Below the pieces are notes generated by a model. That model did no database searches. It saw nothing but the letters and a program-made list of their open reading frames with translations, and was not told the DNA's origin. From Paraburkholderia graminis C4D1M (GTDB lineage Bacteria; Pseudomonadota; Gammaproteobacteria; Burkholderiales; Burkholderiaceae), in contig NZ_ABLD01000004.1 of NCBI RefSeq assembly GCF_000172415.1, positions 434,001-498,000 of the forward strand: a stretch of DNA of 64,000 bases, given 5' to 3'. Positions 16,941 to 25,600 of this stretch are shown piece by piece; the stretch's first letter is position 1, and each line of letters starts with the position of its first letter. The position numbers and the translations under genes are program-made.

Positions 16941-18038
16941 TCAGGGTTGTGATTTCCGCTTGTCGGTCGACGGCCAACCGGGTGCAGCTACCGGACCGCG
17001 TGACATGTCCCGCCGCCCGATCGGATGGCCGCTCAATTCTTGGTGCCGATATTTCGCCAGTAGACGTGCCCGTGCACGCGGCAAGGGCGATGGCTTGCGC
17101 CGACGTACCGCCGCGATGTGTTGCTCGGAGACGTGGTTTTGGAACCTGCCTTTGATGGGCTGACAGTAGTGCGCCAGAATCATCTGCACCCGTGTTGGCC
17201 CATGCCCGAGTGATTCGCTCAGTTCAATGAGCACCTCATACGGGGCCATCCCCGCTTCCAGCATCTCCAACGCGCTCTGGAGCGCATAGGTGTAGCGAAG
17301 CGAATGGAAGCTGAGCGTTCCCGTCATGCCCGCACGACGAAGCAAGGCTTTCAGTCGGTTCATCGACGACTTGAGCGTTTTCTGTTGCCCCGTGACCAGT
17401 TGAAGGTCATGCTCGCGGCTGTAGGCAAGAGCAGCGCGGACGGCCTCGGTCGTCCGTTCACGCTCGCTCGCGATGATGCGCACCTGCCGTGGCCTTGCGT
17501 TTTTCGAGCCGCGCATCAGTGCAAGCGTCGCGTCACCGCGCGCAAGGCCATCAAGCCACATCTGCAGATCGGGTGCGCACATCAGCGCCTCCTTTCTTCG
17601 GAGCCCGAGATGAAGTGCCAGCGAGATCATGTGGACGAGTCCCGTGTCCACCCTGCTCGCCCGCGCGAGCAGTGCGTCAACTTCTGCAGCCGTCATTGCC
17701 CGCTTCGCTCCCATCCTGACGCGTCGGCCGAGTTCGAGGCTTTCATTGCTGCAGACCTCGTTTATGTCGTGACCGGCGTGGCGAGACGTCACACGGATAG
17801 CCGAGAACATATTCGCGAGCGTGCCTGCTGCTTTGCCTTGCGCGACGTTGTATTGCGCATAGGCGCGAATTACCCATGCAGGGATCTCCGTGATGGATGC
17901 GCGCATCTCACCTACCTGCCGGGCGAAGCGCAGGAGCCCTGTTGTATCCAGCCGTCTGTTCTGCTGTGTTGCGAAGCTGCCGCCCGCTCTTTTGCTGCTT
18001 ACCGCTGCATCGTGTACCGCTTTTGACATCATGCTCAT
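16941..18038 (-). CDS. tyrosine recombinase / phage-type integrase
   Basis: 365 aa. The N-terminal core-binding domain begins GGSFATQQNRRL, typical of Burkholderia integrase-domain proteins. Catalytic residues are visible: Arg in ALHLGLRRKEAL, HSLR in SFHSLRYTYAL, His in SLGHGPTR and the nucleophile Tyr in ILAHYCQP. An Arg/Lys-rich tail follows the Tyr. ATG at 18038 has GGAGG eight bases upstream. It heads the cassette with the 127-aa and 215-aa genes. No adjacent tRNA or direct-repeat att site was found, so the mobile unit's limits are not defined. Confidence 0.85.
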   Translation of the reverse strand: MSMMSKAVHDAAVSSKRAGGSFATQQNRRLDTTGLLRFARQVGEMRASITEIPAWVIRAYAQYNVAQGKAAGTLANMFSAIRVTSRHAGHDINEVCSNESLELGRRVRMGAKRAMTAAEVDALLARASRVDTGLVHMISLALHLGLRRKEALMCAPDLQMWLDGLARGDATLALMRGSKNARPRQVRIIASERERTTEAVRAALAYSREHDLQLVTGQQKTLKSSMNRLKALLRRAGMTGTLSFHSLRYTYALQSALEMLEAGMAPYEVLIELSESLGHGPTRVQMILAHYCQPIKGRFQNHVSEQHIAAVRRRKPSPLPRARARLLAKYRHQELSGHPIGRRDMSRGPVAAPGWPSTDKRKSQP

Positions 18039-18742
18039 CGTCGGAACCTCCGGTGTGCGCGCGTACTAACCCGTGATTCGCGCGCGCGTGACGCGAACAG
18101 GTCCCCGGAATAACGGCTTTTGCAAGGCATGTCATGTTCGACGGCGCTGCCTGCAGTGCCTGTATTGAAAGCGCTGGACCGGGGCGAGCCAGGCGCATAG
18201 GTTGGTTCGTGCTTCGCAAGGAGGGCCGGTACTGCGTTGAGCTGTGGGATCCGTGACGGATAGGCCTTCTGGGTGAAGTAATGGGAGAGGACGGCGAATG
18301 CCGCCAAGTGGCGCGATTTGCCGGAGGTACCAGGTGGCCCGTGGTCCGGTGCTGCCTGAGTCACGTGTCCAGTGACGAAACTGACCGCAATCGCATCAGG
18401 AGCGCTTACGCCGCAATAACTGTTGCGGGCGACAAGGCATTTTCGAGAGGAAGCCGGTTAAGGCGATGCCGTACGCTGCAGATGATCCGCCATCATGCAG
18501 AACATCGCAGCCACCGACTGCCAGATCGCTTGCTCGCGTAGCTGAGCTTCGTCTGGCGTTGCATGTGACGTACATAGCGCGTGAGACTGGCGAGATCGGC
18601 CGGAATCACACCTTTGCGCCGAACATTGTCTGGTGGTATCGCTCTCGAAGGAGCCGGCACCACTGACTCTCCTCCACCAGTTACCGCTTGCTGGCATCGG
18701 ACATAAGGTGTTGCACCGCCTCGGCGGCGGTGCAACACATCC
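18039..18742. other. 704-bp region upstream of the integrase without a convincing gene
   Basis: Only short, poorly supported ORFs on both strands. It probably contains the integrase promoter, but no clear -35/-10 pair was identified. The composition is intermediate between the core regions and the most degraded stretch. Confidence 0.4.
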
Positions 18743-19231
18743 TCAAAGACAACGGGCTGCGAAACAGCGATGCCCGACGACAAAGAGCGCGATCGACGAT
18801 ACACCAAGACAAAGAGGTTCAAGCAGGGAATGCCAGCTGAAACCATGCATCGTGGCTACTTCAAAGCACGCTCCAATGAGCGCCATCGCGCTAAGCATAT
18901 GAGCGAAGCGCCCGTTGAGCCGTCGCTGCGCAGGAGAAGATGAAAAGAGGTGCATAGCGCCTGCAGCGAACCCACGACGGCAAGGCGCACTGAAGTCAAC
19001 AAAGTACCCTCGCCCTGTTTCATGCTTCACCAGGTATCGGGTGCCGCCGCAATCTGCGACAAACGATTTCAGCTGATCACACCGATTCAGCACTTCCATC
19101 AGGGAAGCAAGGCGCGGCGGCAGAGTGACATGTGCTGACTTGAGGTCAAGCAGCACGCGGTCTCCCAATACGGTGCCGCCCTCGTAAGAAACTTCAACGT
19201 TTACAAATTTCACGATTGCTCCATTGTTCAC
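18743..19231 (-). CDS. possible membrane-anchored winged-helix regulator (ToxR-like layout), reduced
   Basis: About 162 aa from a GTG at 19231, or 156 aa from an in-frame GTG at 19213. The segment TRYLVKHETGRGYFVDFSAP matches the C-terminal wing of OmpR/ToxR-type DNA-binding domains (usually xGRGYxF). The preceding helix region is shorter than in intact domains, so DNA binding may be lost. Two hydrophobic segments follow (FAHMLSAMALIGACFEVA; LLEPLCLGVSSIALFVVG), giving a cytoplasmic-domain-plus-membrane layout. Each candidate GTG has its own GGAG ribosome site, made by an 18-bp-spaced duplication. The IS21 element starts about 200 bases upstream. Confidence 0.45.
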   Translation of the reverse strand: MNNGAIVKFVNVEVSYEGGTVLGDRVLLDLKSAHVTLPPRLASLMEVLNRCDQLKSFVADCGGTRYLVKHETGRGYFVDFSAPCRRGFAAGAMHLFSSSPAQRRLNGRFAHMLSAMALIGACFEVATMHGFSWHSLLEPLCLGVSSIALFVVGHRCFAARCL

Positions 19232-19241
19232 GACTGCTCCA
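19209..19241 (-). repeat. tandem duplication of a ribosome-binding site plus GTG start
   Basis: Two 15-base copies (19209-19223 and 19227-19241) differ at one position and are 18 bases apart, so both GTG codons (19213 and 19231) are in the same frame and each follows GGAGCARTC. Either could start the downstream gene. Confidence 0.7.
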
Positions 19242-19427
19242 CTAGGAAAAAAGTAATAAAGGCGAATCTCCGGCAAGACATCGACCGCCCCACGGACACA
19301 AGTCCGTAGGCAGCCTTGTCAAGGAAAGGAGGTGAGGTTCACTGCCCGGTGACCACACATGCCGGGTTGATGGTCCAGACGGAACACCAGAATTGGCAGC
19401 CGGGCTGCCGCGAATGGAGTCGTTGGA

Positions 19428-19455
19428 TGTTGATTTGCACTGAATCCTGACCCAC
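19428..19455 (+). repeat. IS21 left terminal inverted repeat
   Basis: 28 bases identical to the reverse complement of 21868-21895. A related 23-base copy follows at 19457-19479. Confidence 0.9.
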
Positions 19456-19500
19456 GATTTGCATTGAATTCTGACCCACCCGTTGGACCAGCTTTGCGGG

Positions 19501-20277
19501 TTATTCGGTGGGTATCTGGGTCTTCTTTCTCTCCTTTTTGGGCTGTGTCGTGCTGTTTCTGAAACGATAGCTATCGTTGCCTGTTTCTACAATGTGGCAG
19601 TGGTGCGTAAGCCGGTCGAGCAGCGCGGTCGTCATCTTGGCATCGCCAAACACACTGGCCCACTCGGCGAAGCTCAGATTGGTGGTGATGATGATGCTGG
19701 TTCGTTCGTAGAGCTTGCTAAGCAGGTGGAACAGCAACGCACCGCCGGTCTGGCTGAAGGGCAGATAGCCGAGCTCGTCCAGCACCACAAGATCGGCATA
19801 CATAAGTCGTGTGGCGAGCTGTCCGGGCTTGCCCACGAGCTTCTCCTGTTCGAGTGCGTTGACCAGCTCGATGGTGGAGAAGAAGCGCACCCGGCGGCGA
19901 TGATGTTCGAGAGCCTGCACACCGATCGCGGTTGCCAGATGCGTCTTTCCCGTACCGGGTCCGCCCACCAGGACGATGTTGTGCGCCGAGTCGATAAACT
20001 CGCACTCGTACAACTGCCGCACCAGCGCCTCGTTGGCATCGCTGCAGCTGAAGTCGAAGCCGCCGATATCGCGATACGCCGGGAAGCGCGCCACCTTCAT
20101 CTGGTAAGCGAGTGAGCGCACTTCCCGTTCTGCAATTTCTGCCTTGAGCAATCCGGCAAGCACCAGTGAAGCCGCCTTGTAGGCCGGCGAGTCCTGAGCG
20201 GCGAGCTCGCCCAGTGCCTGAGCCATACCGTGCAGCTTGAGTGACTTGAGCATCTGCATCATCACGTCAGGCTGCAT
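19501..20277 (-). CDS. istB: IS21 transposition helper ATPase IstB
   Basis: 258-aa AAA+ ATPase that assists IstA in target capture. Walker A is [12 protein letters not shown] (about residues 105-116), Walker B is [12 protein letters not shown], and sensor-like TTNLSFAEW follows. ATG at 20277 overlaps the istA stop by 11 bases, the usual translational coupling in IS21. Length is normal, with no frameshift. Confidence 0.95.
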   Translation of the reverse strand: MQPDVMMQMLKSLKLHGMAQALGELAAQDSPAYKAASLVLAGLLKAEIAEREVRSLAYQMKVARFPAYRDIGGFDFSCSDANEALVRQLYECEFIDSAHNIVLVGGPGTGKTHLATAIGVQALEHHRRRVRFFSTIELVNALEQEKLVGKPGQLATRLMYADLVVLDELGYLPFSQTGGALLFHLLSKLYERTSIIITTNLSFAEWASVFGDAKMTTALLDRLTHHCHIVETGNDSYRFRNSTTQPKKERKKTQIPTE

Positions 20278-21793
20278 GATTGTCCTCGCGGTCTCTTAGC
20301 CGATCATACCGGCCGACATTGGCCTGCGGCTCGACGGTCAGCGTGAACGCCTGTGGCGTCTGCAGCGGTGGCACAGGCGGGCTGTCAAGCAGGCGGCTCA
20401 GGATGTTCAGCACCGTCTGCTTGTTCGGCGCGCCAGCCTCGAATGCCAGCTCGACGGCAGCGAGCACCATCTGTTCGTCGTGCAGCAGCACGAGCGCCAG
20501 AATCTCGACCATCTCCCGGTCGCCCCCCGGGCGCTTGAGCAGCACGCCCTGCAGCTTGCGGAAGCCAGCTGGAAACTCGGTGAAGGGTGCACCGTTGCGA
20601 AGCGCTCCCGGTTTGCGCTGCAGGACTGCCAGGTAGTGACGCCAGTCGTAGATGGTCTCGCCGTGGTTGTGGCTGCGGTTGATACGCCGTTCGTGCTCGG
20701 CGATCACCTGACCTCCGGCGACGAAGACAAGCTTTGCGGCATACACGCGCAGGCTGATGGGCCGGTTGGCAAACGACGCCGGTACGCTATAGCGGTTGCG
20801 CTCGAAGTTCACCAGGCAGGTGGGCGAAACGCGCTTGGTATGTTCGACGAAACCATCGAATGGCTGGCCCACCGGCATCAGGTGTGGACGCTCGGCCGCC
20901 CACGCATCCCAAATGGTCGTGTCGTGCTCCGGGTGCCGCGTCTGTTGCCACAGCAGCACGCACTGGTCGGCCAGCCAGTCGTTAAGCGCGGCGAGCGAGC
21001 CGAACGCCGGCGCTTTCTGCCAAAGCCGGTGACGGCTGTCCTGGACGTTCTTCTCTATCTGCCCCTTCTCCCAGCCCGAGGCGACATTGCAGAACTCGGC
21101 GTCAAACAGGTAGTGACTAACCATCGCGCTGAAGCGCGCGTTGACCTCGCGCACCTTGCCGGGTCGCACTCTGTCAACGGCGGTCTTCATGTTGTCATAG
21201 ATGCCGCGGCGTGGAATGCCGCCCCAGGCGACGAACGCGTGATAGTGCGCGTCGAACAGCATCTCGTGAGTCTGAAGCAGGTAGGCGCGCAGGAAGAAGG
21301 CGCGGCTATGGCTGAGCTTGAGCTGTGCGACCTGCAGCTTGGTGCGCTCGCCATTGATAACGGCCCAGTCCTCGCTCCAGTCAAACTGGAACGCTTCGCC
21401 AGCGGCAAACCGCAGCGGCACGAACGTTCCCCGTCCCGTTGTCTTTGCCTGCTCGTGCTGCTCCTGCCGCCAGCGCCGAGCGAACGCCGCCACCCGGTCG
21501 TAAGAGCCGGTGAAGCCGAGCGCGCACAGATCTGCGTGGATCTGCTTCAGGGTTCTTCGCTGCTTGCGGGGCCGGTTCGCTTCGGTCTTCAGCCAGCTCG
21601 AGAGCTTCGCAGCGAACCCGTCGAGCTTGCTGGGACTGTGTCGTTCCGGATAGGCGGGCAGGACCGTACCGGCCCGAATGTAACGCCGGACCGTGTTTCT
21701 CGACACGCCCAGTCGTTTGGCAATCTCGCGCAACGAGACATGATCGCGAAAGTGCCAGCGTCGGATGATGCTCAATATAGCCACGTCGATCAC
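20267..21793 (-). CDS. istA: IS21 transposase IstA
   Basis: 508-aa DDE transposase. The N-terminal helix-turn-helix is [20 protein letters not shown]. The catalytic triad is visible as D in [12 protein letters not shown] in [11 protein letters not shown] and E in [14 protein letters not shown]-terminal beta-barrel-like domain follows ([20 protein letters not shown]). It starts with GTG at 21793 and overlaps istB. Full length, so the element is potentially active. Confidence 0.95.
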   Translation of the reverse strand: MIDVAILSIIRRWHFRDHVSLREIAKRLGVSRNTVRRYIRAGTVLPAYPERHSPSKLDGFAAKLSSWLKTEANRPRKQRRTLKQIHADLCALGFTGSYDRVAAFARRWRQEQHEQAKTTGRGTFVPLRFAAGEAFQFDWSEDWAVINGERTKLQVAQLKLSHSRAFFLRAYLLQTHEMLFDAHYHAFVAWGGIPRRGIYDNMKTAVDRVRPGKVREVNARFSAMVSHYLFDAEFCNVASGWEKGQIEKNVQDSRHRLWQKAPAFGSLAALNDWLADQCVLLWQQTRHPEHDTTIWDAWAAERPHLMPVGQPFDGFVEHTKRVSPTCLVNFERNRYSVPASFANRPISLRVYAAKLVFVAGGQVIAEHERRINRSHNHGETIYDWRHYLAVLQRKPGALRNGAPFTEFPAGFRKLQGVLLKRPGGDREMVEILALVLLHDEQMVLAAVELAFEAGAPNKQTVLNILSRLLDSPPVPPLQTPQAFTLTVEPQANVGRYDRLRDREDNHAA

Positions 21794-21867
21794 TCCGTTC
21801 CCCTGCCCGTTCCCGAGCAGGTCAGTGTTCTACGTGGGTCAATATTCGATGCAAATTACTGCGTAGG

Positions 21868-21895
21868 GTGGGTCAGGATTCAGTGCAAATCAACA
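21868..21895 (-). repeat. IS21 right terminal inverted repeat
   Basis: 28-base perfect complement of the left terminus; a related 23-base copy lies inside at 21834-21856. Confidence 0.9.
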
Positions 21896-22045
21896 ATCAG
21901 AGGACACTTGCCTCTCCCCTTCTGCTCCAGCTCCGACTGCGGGCCTTAACCCACCTGAACCCGGCTCCTCCGGGGAAGGCTCGTCGGTTAGGCTCATGTA
22001 CGCCCAAAGAAACGCGGCGCCAAGCAAGAGCAGTTTTATAAGCAT
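21890..22045 (-). CDS. small signal/membrane peptide gene truncated by the IS21 insertion
   Basis: 51-codon ORF starting MLIKLLLLGAAFLWAYMSL, followed by a Pro/Glu/Gly-rich hydrophilic tail. It has an excellent ribosome site (AAAGGAG, seven bases before the ATG at 22045) and a promoter candidate just upstream. The stop codon is made by the IS terminus: host codons end at 21896 and the last two codons and stop lie in the inverted repeat. The other side of the IS (19427 to 19242) stays open in the joined frame for 61 more codons, so the original protein may have been longer. Too short for a family assignment. Confidence 0.55.
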   Translation of the reverse strand: MLIKLLLLGAAFLWAYMSLTDEPSPEEPGSGGLRPAVGAGAEGERQVSSDC

Positions 22046-22077
22046 GCTTTTTCTCCTTTCATTAGTTAGGTATCTTA

Positions 22078-22104
22078 ATCATATCTGCCATCATCGAAAG
22101 TCAA
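22078..22104 (-). promoter_or_regulatory. sigma-70-like promoter for the truncated small peptide gene
   Basis: On the minus strand TTGACT (22099-22104) is followed 15 bases later by TATGAT (22078-22083), about 32 bases before the ATG at 22045. The spacing is short but both boxes are good. Confidence 0.4.
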
Positions 22105-22531
22105 GGAAAGCGTTGGCGCAACTAGTCAACGGCGGTCGGCGGGTCACCGCACGCCTATGTGAAATGTTGGTTCAGTGCCTGACTTGCCGTACCCGGTCCA
22201 GGTTCAGATCGGTGTGGCCAGGGTGAGCAGCAAGTATCAACTCATCCTCACCCAGCTCCTGTACAACCGGCCCTCTCCAACTTCACCGCCTGGCAACTGC
22301 TAATGCCAACGCTGTGCCGCGGCGTTAGCGTGCAGTCGCTTGCGCGTCAATACAATGCCGACGCGCACATGTCACCGAGTAACGACATTGAGAACAGGTT
22401 AGTTGCGACCGAGGAGCGGGGAAGGGCACAAAAGCGCCGATGTGACAGCCTCGACCAGCTCCCGTCGAGGCGGCGAGTTGGCCTTCAATGCTCCTTACCC
22501 GCTAGTGATCCGCGAGGGTTGACCCGCGAAC
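22105..22531. other. 427-bp region without a convincing gene
   Basis: Only short ORFs with no ribosome site or recognisable motif on either strand. It separates two small minus-strand peptide genes. Confidence 0.4.
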
Positions 22532-22669
22532 TCAGTTGAACCAGTAAAACAGAGGGATAGTTAAAGCGTCATAGACAAGAATAGCCACGACTGCCAAGGC
22601 GAAAGCCAACTGGGGCGCGAGCTTGTGACGAAGACGGTACGCGGCGCGAATGTAGTCGAAGCGGGACAT
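22532..22669 (-). CDS. 45-aa single-span membrane protein
   Basis: ATG at 22669 with AGGAG ten bases upstream. The product begins MSRFDYIRAAYRLRHKLAPQ (basic, amphipathic), then a hydrophobic helix (LAFALAVVAILVYDALTIPLFYWFN) running to the C-terminus. It resembles the small inner-membrane proteins often missed by annotation. Third-position GC is high and the reading frame looks genuine. Function unknown. Confidence 0.55.
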   Translation of the reverse strand: MSRFDYIRAAYRLRHKLAPQLAFALAVVAILVYDALTIPLFYWFN

Positions 22670-23324
22670 AAAGCAGCTACTCCTAAGTGAAGGACCGGTC
22701 TACCGCAGTCGGGAAGACCTTCTGACAAACATGCCGACCCCAGCAAGATATCGAGTTCGCGCCGGCTGCGCCTCTGCAAGCCGTCAACCCTGCAATGAAC
22801 CCGGCCTACCTATCAAGTTCTGCGTCTGGCCGCGAAGCCCGACCGCGTTTAGACTCAAAGGCGTGGGAGCACTATCTTGATGGATGCAGCGTGACACCGC
22901 GAGTCATCGCATCAAGGTAGCGGCGAGCCTCGAACAGAACAGTCTGGAAAGTGGGCTTGTCTCCAGCGACTTCCCGGGTCCATGGCCTGCTCTCCACCGA
23001 TCTGTGCAGTGATTTCAGCATCTAAATCTGCAGCTATAAGCTTGCGTTGTATCTCTGGAAGTTTTCCGGAGCCGTCCGCGTCGCCTAGATGTTGAGCGAA
23101 ATGTCCTTCACAGGAAGCACATTTCCTGCGACCCGCGTTTATTGGAATTGGTATGGGGCAAGGGCCACGACGACCGTGGTCCGCAATGAGGCGTTGGCGC
23201 GGCCCAACAGCTAAAACACAACATTGGGCTCTCGCCGCGCGTCTCGTCATCGACAGCGGTTCACACTCGAAAATCGACCTCAGCAACGACACCCTACTTG
23301 CAGATGCCAGCAACGCGTGCTTCG
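22670..23324. other. 655-bp region with only weak ORFs
   Basis: A minus-strand frame at 22912-23328 (TTG start overlapping the upstream NERD-like gene stop; contains KCASCEGHFAQHL) is open for 138 codons but has no ribosome site and a biased Arg/Pro composition. It is not called as a gene. Nothing else supported. Confidence 0.35.
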
Positions 23325-23990
23325 TCAACCACCTTCGCCCCAGTCTGCAGTTCGCGACTGCAGGTTCGCCGCGATGTTCGCCGCTGCTGCAAACCGCGCG
23401 TGGCTATCGCGGAACTGGTTCAAACGCGAGCGCATAAAGTGGCGCAACTCAATAGCTTGAAGGAGGTTGACCGGTAAGGCGGGATCGAGCGTACACGAGG
23501 AATCGGCAAACACCGCAATGGACTCGACCGGACAACCACAATGGCCGACGACCGAGCGTAGATACCGGAGTGCCGGCTTTGCCCTGCGCAATGGCGACGT
23601 TTGAATCGAGACGACACCTGGTTTCTCATGCAGAACTACTTCCTCTTCGCTGGATGAACGCGTCACTGTGCCCGTCCAGTCGTACTGATCGACGACAAAG
23701 ACCCCAAATGGAGTTACAGCCAAACAGTCCAGCCAGGTCACCGGGTTGAGCGTGCCTGGGGCGTGCTCCAGCAGCACTCCACGGCGAACGAAGCATGGAT
23801 CTCCGGTCATTGCCTCGAGCAGCGATTGAATACGCCCTGATAATGGCGAGCACTCATGACGGCGCTGAACCTTCCACGAAGTTTGACCGAGGTCCTGTCC
23901 TTTAGCGGCCGCACTGAAATCCGTCCGCAACGCGGCGGTGGAAACTGCATTATTCCCGGCCAAAGGGTGCTGTAACTTGATTCGTTCCAT
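23325..23990 (-). CDS. NERD-like (nuclease-related) domain protein with altered active site
   Basis: 221 aa. A central segment, LDCLAVTPFGVFVVDQYDW followed by TSPLRRAKPALRYLR, follows the pattern of NERD domains (usually D...GIFVIExK...P..Q...). Here the ExK positions read D-Q-Y, so the Lys expected for nuclease activity is absent. ATG at 23990 has GGAG about five bases upstream. A weak overlapping frame follows at its 3' end. It stands isolated in the accessory block. It is probably a catalytically inactive or diverged member; the fold match is by motif only. Confidence 0.6.
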   Translation of the reverse strand: MERIKLQHPLAGNNAVSTAALRTDFSAAAKGQDLGQTSWKVQRRHECSPLSGRIQSLLEAMTGDPCFVRRGVLLEHAPGTLNPVTWLDCLAVTPFGVFVVDQYDWTGTVTRSSSEEEVVLHEKPGVVSIQTSPLRRAKPALRYLRSVVGHCGCPVESIAVFADSSCTLDPALPVNLLQAIELRHFMRSRLNQFRDSHARFAAAANIAANLQSRTADWGEGG

Positions 23991-25512
23991 ATATTCTCCG
24001 TTGATTGAACGAGCGGTTAAACGACAGGCAGCATTCGCCCCGCTCGGCTCGTCTAAGAGCGCAGCGTGGCACTCGGTGACACCGAACTGCGCAGCAGGTC
24101 CAAGACGTCGCTAGTCAGGACGGCCTTGGATAACTGCAGCGTGCCATGTGTGGCGCAAAGTCAAGTCAACGTGAAATGACCGAGATAGCGAGCCTACAGA
24201 CCCGAACCAACAAATGCCTTCGAGGTTCAGCCCGTTGACCTTCTCTTCTTCAAGCGAGCACATGGGCGATCTCGCGTGCCTGAAGGTCCACTGCTCGCGC
24301 CGAAAGCCACGCGGAGAGCGACGATCATTTCGGTGGGTATAGCGGCGGAGGTTTCGGCCGGCCGGTGCGGAGAAGTCGGCCGCAACGCAGCCGCTGGAGA
24401 GTTCTCCCCACCGGCGGCGCCAATCGGTTGAGCCCTATGATGGCTGATTGAATAAGAAAGCGATCCGCTAGATATCTGCCACCGGCATTCCCCACAAACC
24501 GGTTCGCGTCTGCATGTCGAAACGCAAACATCACTCGCAGTAGATCGCCGGCGCCAAGGCCGGCATCAGTAATCGGTTATCGCCAGAAGGTGCGGGTGTA
24601 TGGTGACAGGCTCGACTGCCAGCGCGTAAAGACATCATCGAAATCAGCGCTGGCTGCATCCAATGACTTGTCGTTTTTTCATCGGCGCTCATAGCTCTTC
24701 GCAGTCATCCGCTCGCAACAACTCTGGGCGCGTACCAGAAAGGAGTCGACAACCACATGGTAGGCGGTCGTCCATTACTTGAAGAGGGAAATACGGCGTG
24801 TGGTAAAACGCACTGGCTCACTTAGCTTCAGCAGTGACGTCGGGACGCCGTACCCCAGCTCCGGTCTTCACCGTCAATTCGCGATCGCTTCAGCTGGGGA
24901 ACTGAATCTGGCCAACAGTGCTCCCAAAAAGCTCACGGCCGGGGCAGTCTATGCAATAGGAGATGCGTAGGTGCTCACTTCCCGCGATTTGGTCGCAATG
25001 CCCAATTTGCCGACTTCATAGTCCATCGAAATCCGGCCAGACGCAGAGATATGCGTAACGACAAATTCACCTGTCAAGACAACGCAGTCCCGCCCTAACA
25101 ATGGGACCTGAAGACCCGGCAGACGGTAGCACTGCTAGCTCTTCGCGAATGGAAAACAGTTCCCCAAGCAAAGGGAGCAGTATTTCATGCGCCTTTGGCG
25201 AGAAGTCGCGAATTTTTTTTGGCGTTCGGTCATCGCGTGCAGTTTCTTGGCTCGATTCGGATAACCTAGCGTTGCGTGGGCCGTTAAGGTGTTCGCCAAC
25301 CTACCCCCGCTCGTGTGGAATGTTCCGGTCATGGATAGATCGTTTTGTCGGGCTTCAGCAAAGGGTTCGGTGCGATGCCGTCGCTGTATCGGCAATGCCT
25401 ATCCTAAACCGGCTCATCCGACGCAGCTCCTCAAATGATGACGATAGTGGTGGGCGTTTCGCGAGCGCACGGCCATCCCATCTTGAGTGGCGCCAGAGTC
25501 CTGGGAGCAGCT

Positions 25513-25534
25513 TATCCACCAAAATTGGTGGATA
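25513..25534. repeat. palindrome with DnaA-box-like arms
   Basis: Ten-base perfect arms (TATCCACCAA / TTGGTGGATA) around a 2-base centre. With the preceding T, the left arm reads TTATCCACC, eight of nine matches to the DnaA box. It could be an operator or a replication-protein site; no gene next to it is convincing. Confidence 0.5.
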
Positions 25535-25573
25535 GGTGAAGCACGACCGCAGAGGGAATCGCGCTTGGCTGGC

Positions 25574-25600
25574 GTCGACGCCGACGCCGACGCCGACGCT
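25574..25600 (+). repeat. hexanucleotide tandem repeat (GACGCC units)
   Basis: About four tandem GACGCC units lie 40 bp from the palindrome. Such short repeats are slippage-prone. No coding context is established. Confidence 0.6.

Larger units (their letters stand above)
19428..21895 (-). mobile_element. complete IS21-family insertion sequence
   Basis: 2468 bp with perfect 28-bp inverted termini (19428-19455 and 21868-21895, beginning TGTTGATTTGC) and a second, imperfect internal copy at each end (19457-19479; 21834-21856), the multiple terminal repeats typical of IS21. It carries intact istA and istB on the minus strand. The flanks (TTGGA on the left, ATCAG on the right) show no 4-8-bp target duplication. 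On the right it cuts into a small membrane-peptide gene. Confidence 0.93.

Noticed and set aside
19420..21905. Target-site duplication around IS21
   Set aside because: Flanks TTGGA and ATCAG do not match in any 4-8-bp register.
22912..23328. 138-codon frame overlapping the NERD-like gene stop
   Set aside because: TTG start, no ribosome site, odd composition; the overlap alone does not support a gene.
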